The notes beneath the pieces were generated by a model that was not told the DNA's origin, did not search any database, and saw only the letters and a program-made list of their open reading frames with translations. Shown piece after piece: positions 59,161 to 64,000 of a DNA stretch of 64,000 nucleotides. Source of the stretch: Garcia nutans (taxonomy: Eukaryota > Streptophyta > Magnoliopsida > Malpighiales > Euphorbiaceae); assembly GCA_947685225.1 (NCBI GenBank), contig CANTUV010000009.1, positions 4,960,001-5,024,000 of the forward strand, written 5' to 3'. The position numbers and the translations under genes were made by a program. Position 1 is the first letter of the stretch, and the number at the start of each line of letters is the position of its first letter.

Positions 59161-59345
59161 TTAAAAAAAGTTAAGCAGGATACTCACAATATCTTCCTTT
59201 GAAGCACCACTTGGACTCATATATTCTACTTATCTTAAGCACCCATTCAATTGTCTTTCTTCGGCAATTATAATATATATTCGAGAATGGAGTGATCGAT
59301 TGGATCGACATTCCCATTGCCTCAAGCAGTGTTCATTATAAGCTT
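59161..59345 (-). repeat. Duplicated Harbinger exon segment
   Basis: About 185 bp at 59161-59345 repeats 59371-59570 in direct orientation (AAAGTTAAGCAGGATACTCAC, then CATATATTCTACTT, then CATTCCCA(T/C)TGC). The duplicate carries the same 5' splice-donor context and part of the trihelix coding. The copies have diverged by perhaps 10-15 percent, so the event is not recent. Confidence 0.88.
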
Positions 59346-59590
59346 CATCCACATGAGACCAAGTAATAAAGTTTTAAAAAAAGTTAAGCAGGATACTCAC
59401 AATATCTTTCTTTGAGGCACTACTTGGATTCATATATTCTACTTGTCTTAAGTACCCATTCAATTTTCTTACTTCAACAATATATTTTCGAGAATGGAGT
59501 AATCGGTTGGATTGACATTCCCACTGCTTCAAGCGGTGTTCATTATAAGCGTCCTCCACATGAGGCCAAAATTCATTAGAAGATTGGTTT

Positions 59591-59595
59591 CTAAC
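59591..59595. repeat. Left target duplication of the Tork copia element
   Basis: CTAAC directly precedes TGTTACG. The partner lies outside the window, so it is unverified. Confidence 0.5.
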
Positions 59596-60074
59596 TGTTA
59601 CGATTTCAAACCCAGATTTCAGAACCAAACAAAGAAAGAAATTAAAAAAAAAACACAACACAGCAGATTTACTTGGTTCAGCTTTCACAAAGAAAGCCTA
59701 CATCCAAGGAGGAGGAGAACCTCAGTTGATCAATCCATTAAACAGAACAGATGTTACAGATTACAACCTCTCAATCAACCCTCCTCTCATAGATAAACTC
59801 TTTTCTCGTTCTAATCACTCACTAAACAAGATAAAAACCCTCTTGTTACAGATTATATTCAAGAAACGACGAAGATCAATCAAAACCCTAGCAGAGCAAA
59901 ATACAATCGCGCCGCTGGAGAGAGAAAGGAAAAATAGAAAGAAAAATTGTGTAACCCTAGCCCTTAACATCAGTATATATAAAGCTACATTACCGATTAT
60001 AACCCTATACAAAAAACGCTGCGTTTTACTTAATCCAGCAAAACCGAGTCAAAATTACAGAGTCAAAATCCACA
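59596..60074 (-). repeat. 3' LTR of the - strand Tork-type copia element
   Basis: 479 bp with TG...CA ends on both strands: + strand TGTTACGATTTC to AAAATCCACA. It lies directly after the PPT on the - strand. A TATA-like TATATATAAAG stretch at about 59977 lies within it. It interrupts the Harbinger NAM-like exon. The 5' LTR is beyond position 64000. Confidence 0.8.
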
Positions 60075-60086
60075 TATCTCCACCTG
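60075..60086 (-). promoter_or_regulatory. Polypurine tract of the Tork copia element
   Basis: On the - strand CAGGTGGAGATA, adjoining the LTR start TGTGG. Confidence 0.8.
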
Positions 60087-60148
60087 ACTCTGAAATTCTG
60101 GTTGATCAACATTCAGCTCTCCTCCTCAGGTAATCACCATCTTCATGT

Positions 60149-63100
60149 TCAAACTTTCTGAACTCCAAGCATGCTTAATGCATCCTGAAATTTAGAAACA
60201 GAAACAGTCTTAGTTAGAATGTCAGCAGGATTATTGAGAGTAGAGATCTTCTCAACAGCAACTTTACCCTTTGAAATCACATTTCTGATGAAATGTAATC
60301 TTACATCAATGTGTTTTGTTCTCTCATGAAACACACTATTCTTACTTAAATGAATAGCACTTTGAGAGTCACAATACACACAGGTTTTGCTTTGAGAAAA
60401 CCCCAACTCAGATACAATACCTTTGATCCACATAGCCTCTTTGACAGCTTCTGTCAAAGCTATATATTTAGCCTCTGTGGTTGACAGGGCCACTATATGC
60501 TGTAAGCTTGATTTCCAACTCACAATATTATTGCCAAATATGAAACAATAACCAGTAATAGACCTTCTTCTATCCAAATCAGCAGCAAAATCAGAGTCAT
60601 AAAAACCAATCACATCAAAGTCATGCATATCAGACTGTTTAAACATTAAACCTACTGTTTTTGAGCCATTCAAGTACCTACACAACCATTTAACAGCATC
60701 CCAGTGTGTTTTATTTGGATTACTTATGAATCTGCTCACTAAACTGACTCCATATGCTATGTTAGGTCTAGTACAGATCATGGCACACATAATGCTTCCA
60801 ACCACATTTTGATATGGTACATTTTTCATATAATCAACTTCAGCAACAGTAAGAGGTTTAGAACTTGAACACAACTTAAACTGTGAACCTATTGGAGTAG
60901 AAACAACTCTGATTTTATCTAAACCAAACATTTCAAGAAATTTAGACACATAGTCAGTTTGATTTAACAATAGAATGCCTTTATCTCTATTCCTGACTAT
61001 GTTCATACCAAGAATCTTCCTAGCTGGACCTAAGTCCTTCATTTCAAATTCTTTAGATAGTTTGGATTTCAACTTATTAATTTCAGACATACACTTACAA
61101 GAAATTAGCATATCATCTACATATAACAACAAGTATATACACATTCTATTTGGCAAAATAGAATAGTAAACACACGGATCATAACAGCTTCTTTTAAATC
61201 TGTTACTTATCATAAATTCATCAAATCTTCTATACCATTGCCTTGGTGCTTGTCTAAGACCATACAAAGATTTCTGCAGTAAACACACATAATTCTCCTT
61301 ACCAGTTACCACAAAACCCTCTGGTTGAGTCATGTACAGCTCTTCTTCAAGATTACCATGCAGAAAAGCTGTCTTGACATCCATTTGTTCTAATTCCAAG
61401 TTCAACAAAACTGTTATAGACATTATTAATCTTATTGAAACATGTTTAACAATTGGACTGAAAATTTCATGGAAATCAATGCCTTCTCTTTGAGAAAAAC
61501 CTTTAGCAACTACCCTAGCTTTATATCTTGTTTTATCAAGACCAGGGACAGGAGGCTTTACCTTGTAAATCCACTTGCAGCCAATTATTTTCTTACCTTG
61601 AGGCTTAGGAACCAATTTCCAGGTCTGATTTTTTTTATCAGAGATGCCATTTCTTCTTCCATGGCAGCTTTCTAGAACTTCCAGCTTGAGCTAGCCTTAG
61701 CTTGCTCATAGCTAATTGGTTCACCTGTCTCAATGACTGCTGCAGACATAGCAAATGCGGTTAATTCAGCATTAACAGTATTGAAGGAATAGTCATTTAA
61801 CCTTGCTGGTCTTCTGGTTTCCCTTCTTTGTCTGTCTCTGGTTAACATGTAACCAGCCAGATCATGTTCTTCATGTTCTGAATCTTGGTCAGAGCCATCA
61901 GCTTGCACTTGTCCTTCATTTTCTGCAACATCATTTAAATCCTGGGGAGGAGCTGTCTGATCAGTCTGCTTGAACCTGTCTAACTCCACCCCAAAGATGT
62001 CAAGATCTGAGTTTAACTCATATTGCTTCACCTGCAAGTTAGTCTTATAAAATTCACTCTCATTAAAGGTTACATCCCTACTAATCACCATTTTATTTTC
62101 AGTAGGGATCCAAAGTTTGTACCCCTTAACCCCAGCTGGGTAACCAACAAAGACACACTTCTTAGCTCTAGGATCTAGCTTACTCTGCTGACTATACATG
62201 TATGCAATATATCCAAAGGTTCTAAGAAGCAAATAAGAGACTGATCTCCCATTCCAGATTTCATTTAGACATTTAAAATTTATAGCAGAAGCTGGTGACC
62301 TATTAATTAGGTAACATGCAGTGAAAGCAGCTTCTGCCCAAAACTTTCTACCTAAACCAGACTCAAATAGCAGGCATCTAACTTTATTTAGAATTGTTCT
62401 ATTAAACCTTTCAGCTACACCATTCTGTTGAGGTGTATATGTGCAAGTCCTGTGTCTTCCAATGCCATTTCTGGTACAGAATTCATTAAACTGATTGTTT
62501 ATGAATTCAAGTCCATTGTCTGTCCTAAGAGTTTTAATTTTACAGTCCTTTTGATTTTCAACTAACATTTTCCATTCACAGAATTTATCAAAAACATCAT
62601 TTTTGTTTTTCAGAAAATATATCCATACTTTCCTAGAGAAATCATCTATGAATGTGACAAAATACTGTGACCCAGACAATGACATAGGTATATTAGGTGA
62701 CCCCCAAAGGTCACTGTGAATGTATTCTAAACATTCCTTAGCTCTATACTTGGCAAAACCAAAACTGTGTCTATGTGACTTTCCCATCACACAACTCTCA
62801 CATGTGTTTGGTTTGTCAAACTCATTTATGTCTAATGCCCCTTGTTTGTAGAGTTTTTCCAACCCATTAAAACCAATGTGGCCTAACCTCCTATGCCACA
62901 GAATGGTGGAGTTGCAGCTGGACTTAGTATTAGCTGCTACATCAGTTACTGATGATGCTTCTTGATGATATAACCTATTTATCCTTTTACCCTTCATAAT
63001 ACACCTATTCCCTTTAAAGACATTTAGAAATCCATCTCTACCTATATGATATAATCCCAATTCTTCTAAATAACCTAAGGAAATAAGGTTTCTTTTCAAA

Positions 63101-64000
63101 TCAGGTATATGTCTTACCTGTGTTAGCTCAACCAGTTTACCATCCCACATTGACAGTCTAACAGAGCCTATACCTGACACTTTACATGAAGTATCATTAC
63201 CCATCAACACATTAGTACCAGCCAAATCATGATAGTGTGTGAACCAATGCCTATGTGGAGTCATATGAAAAGAACAAGCAGAGTCTAGGATCCAAACATC
63301 AGTGTTCCTATTATCAGTAACAGTTAGAGCTTCAATATCATCAACCTGTATTGATGAATTTGCTGCTCCAGACTCATTATTATTATTTTGTTCTAGCTTT
63401 TTCAGTCTCTCTCTACAAAATCTTCTAATATGACCCTTTTTCTTACAATAGTAGCATGTTCTATCAAATTTGCTAGTATTATTTGTGTTTTGATTACCAA
63501 ACTTATCAGACTATGTAGGATTGTTATTAGATTGATGTGATTGACAATTATCTTGGGATTTATATTTATTTCTCTTCTTTTTACCTTTAGTTTTTTCTTT
63601 GACATACAGACTCTCAGTATTGGTTTTCTGTTTAGTGACAGTTTTAACCTCCAATTCTCTTAGCTTTAAGGCATTCATCACATCATCCACGGTGAGCTTA
63701 TCCTTACCATATTTTAGGGCATCTTTCACATTTTGATAGTTTTCAGAGATAGAATTAAGGAGGATAATCGTCTGATTTTCCCCACTCAATTCTTCCCCTG
63801 CATCAGCAAGTTCCAAAATCAATTTCTGAAAGTTATCAAGGTTATCATCTATAGGTTTTTGTGAATCCATTTTAAAACTGAATATTTGTTCTTTCAAGAA
63901 AGCTATCCTGGACATAGACCTCACAGTATAGAGTTCATTCAATTTAGCTCAAAGATCAGGAGCAGTAGACTTACCCCTTACCTTCCTGAGTACTGAATCA
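60149..64000 (-). pseudogene. Copia gag-pol, Tork/Tnt1-type, lightly broken (5' end outside window)
   Basis: Gag runs in from beyond 64000 (LAXAGEELSGENQTI region near 63790). Zinc knuckle CYYCKKKGHIRRFC near 63450-63410; protease DSACSFHM near 63275; integrase finger WHRRLGHIGF...CESC near 62900-62790 and core (HSDLWG, TDNGLEF, QQNGVAER); RT with KTAFLHG near 61360 and YVDDMLIS near 61110; RNase H with YDSDFAAD near 60580 and TKHIDVRLHFIR near 60290; stop at 60149. Lesions: TGA at 63949-63951, TAG at 63511-63513, TAG at 61672-61674, and a 1-base loss in an A8 run (plus-strand T run 61629-61636) that shifts the frame. All active-site motifs remain, so this is the youngest autonomous-type element here. 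Confidence 0.93.

Larger units (their letters stand above)
57492..59690 (-). mobile_element. PIF/Harbinger remnant with NAM/Myb-like accessory gene
   Basis: The left terminus GACCATCTCCAACTCACC is preceded by TTA (57489-57491), the usual Harbinger target trinucleotide. On the - strand, exon sequence at about 59690-59385 encodes a trihelix/Myb-type segment (NEFWPHVEDAYNEHR, SRKYIVEVRKLNGYLRQVE, ASKKDI followed by GTGAGT). A C-terminal region lies near 58860-58340 (ETFGTTSSQRPVGVKNQN, DPNISEYFQAEQVRIIQKRN, FGQYFDDIGGFEI). This is the NAM-like protein that accompanies the Harbinger transposase and helps it bind DNA. Stops, an exon duplication and a copia insertion show it is dead. The transposase and right terminus are not in the window. 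Confidence 0.7.

Noticed and set aside
59512..60133. Open frames of 94 and 135 codons on the + strand
   Set aside because: They are antisense to the copia 3' LTR and Harbinger exon; no conserved features.
1..64000. tRNA, rRNA, CRISPR, operon or organelle-derived insert
   Set aside because: I scanned for tRNA boxes, rRNA-like GC-rich conserved blocks, regular spacer arrays and dense prokaryote-like coding and found none. Pol III box-like motifs were seen only at 36.3 kb, and they are weak.

Overview
This window is nuclear DNA from a flowering plant, probably a eudicot. It is very AT-rich and consists mostly of decayed, nested transposable elements. These belong to plant lineages: Ty1/copia of Ale and Tork type, Ty3/gypsy chromoviruses of Tekay and Reina type, L1 LINEs, PIF/Harbinger, Helitrons and Stowaway-like MITEs. 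Only one apparently intact host gene is visible, a five-exon RRM RNA-binding protein gene on the + strand (47765-51681). I see no bacterial, organellar, rRNA, tRNA or CRISPR features. All element names are lineage-level recognition from translated motifs, not database matches.

Layout, left half. 1-3.95 kb is AT-rich with a short SIRE-like LTR end, a Helitron (1947-2966) and a degenerate Stowaway-like MITE. 3960-11198 is a full-length but dead Ale copia element with 158-bp LTRs and a perfect CTTGA target duplication. Its RNase H codons are split by a 2577-bp solo LTR (8248-10824) with its own perfect duplication. 14714-17385 is an old, shrunken copia element whose 5' LTR holds a Stowaway-like MITE; the 3' LTR preserves the empty site. 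An L1 fossil on the + strand follows (17.6-19.5 kb). Next is a Tekay-like gypsy (19558 to about 25030) that has lost gag and protease and carries a 423-bp near-identical duplication of its RNase H region. An L1 on the - strand (25035 to about 28990) is interrupted by a second solo LTR (25875-28521) of the same family as the first.

Layout, middle. 29-34.6 kb holds Helitron 3' ends, a LINE-like poly(A) end and a minisatellite of more than 20 TA-rich units, which is interrupted by a 1.4-kb island of other sequence. 36.5-41.86 kb is a second L1 fossil on the - strand, split by a cluster of inverted and direct repeats. 41.86-47.1 kb is a chain of short, non-autonomous chromovirus derivatives (LTR, internal, LTR, internal, degenerate LTR) whose first LTR carries another solo LTR (42041-44182).

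Layout, right half. The RRM gene has five coding exons. Intron 2 was expanded by a - strand Reina-like gypsy fossil, and the last coding intron appears to have a GC-AG border. 53.2-57.5 kb contains a probable gypsy LTR with a cluster of telomere-box-like motifs. 57492-59690 is a Harbinger remnant coding for a NAM/Myb-like accessory protein. Its exon has been hit by a relatively young - strand Tork-type copia element (59596 to beyond 64000) broken by three in-frame stops and one frameshift.

I found no convincing new biological system. The most informative signals are the datable nested insertions, a CGTGTC-rich array shared by three gypsy LTR copies (with a single remnant unit in a fourth), the GC-AG intron, and the AT minisatellite.
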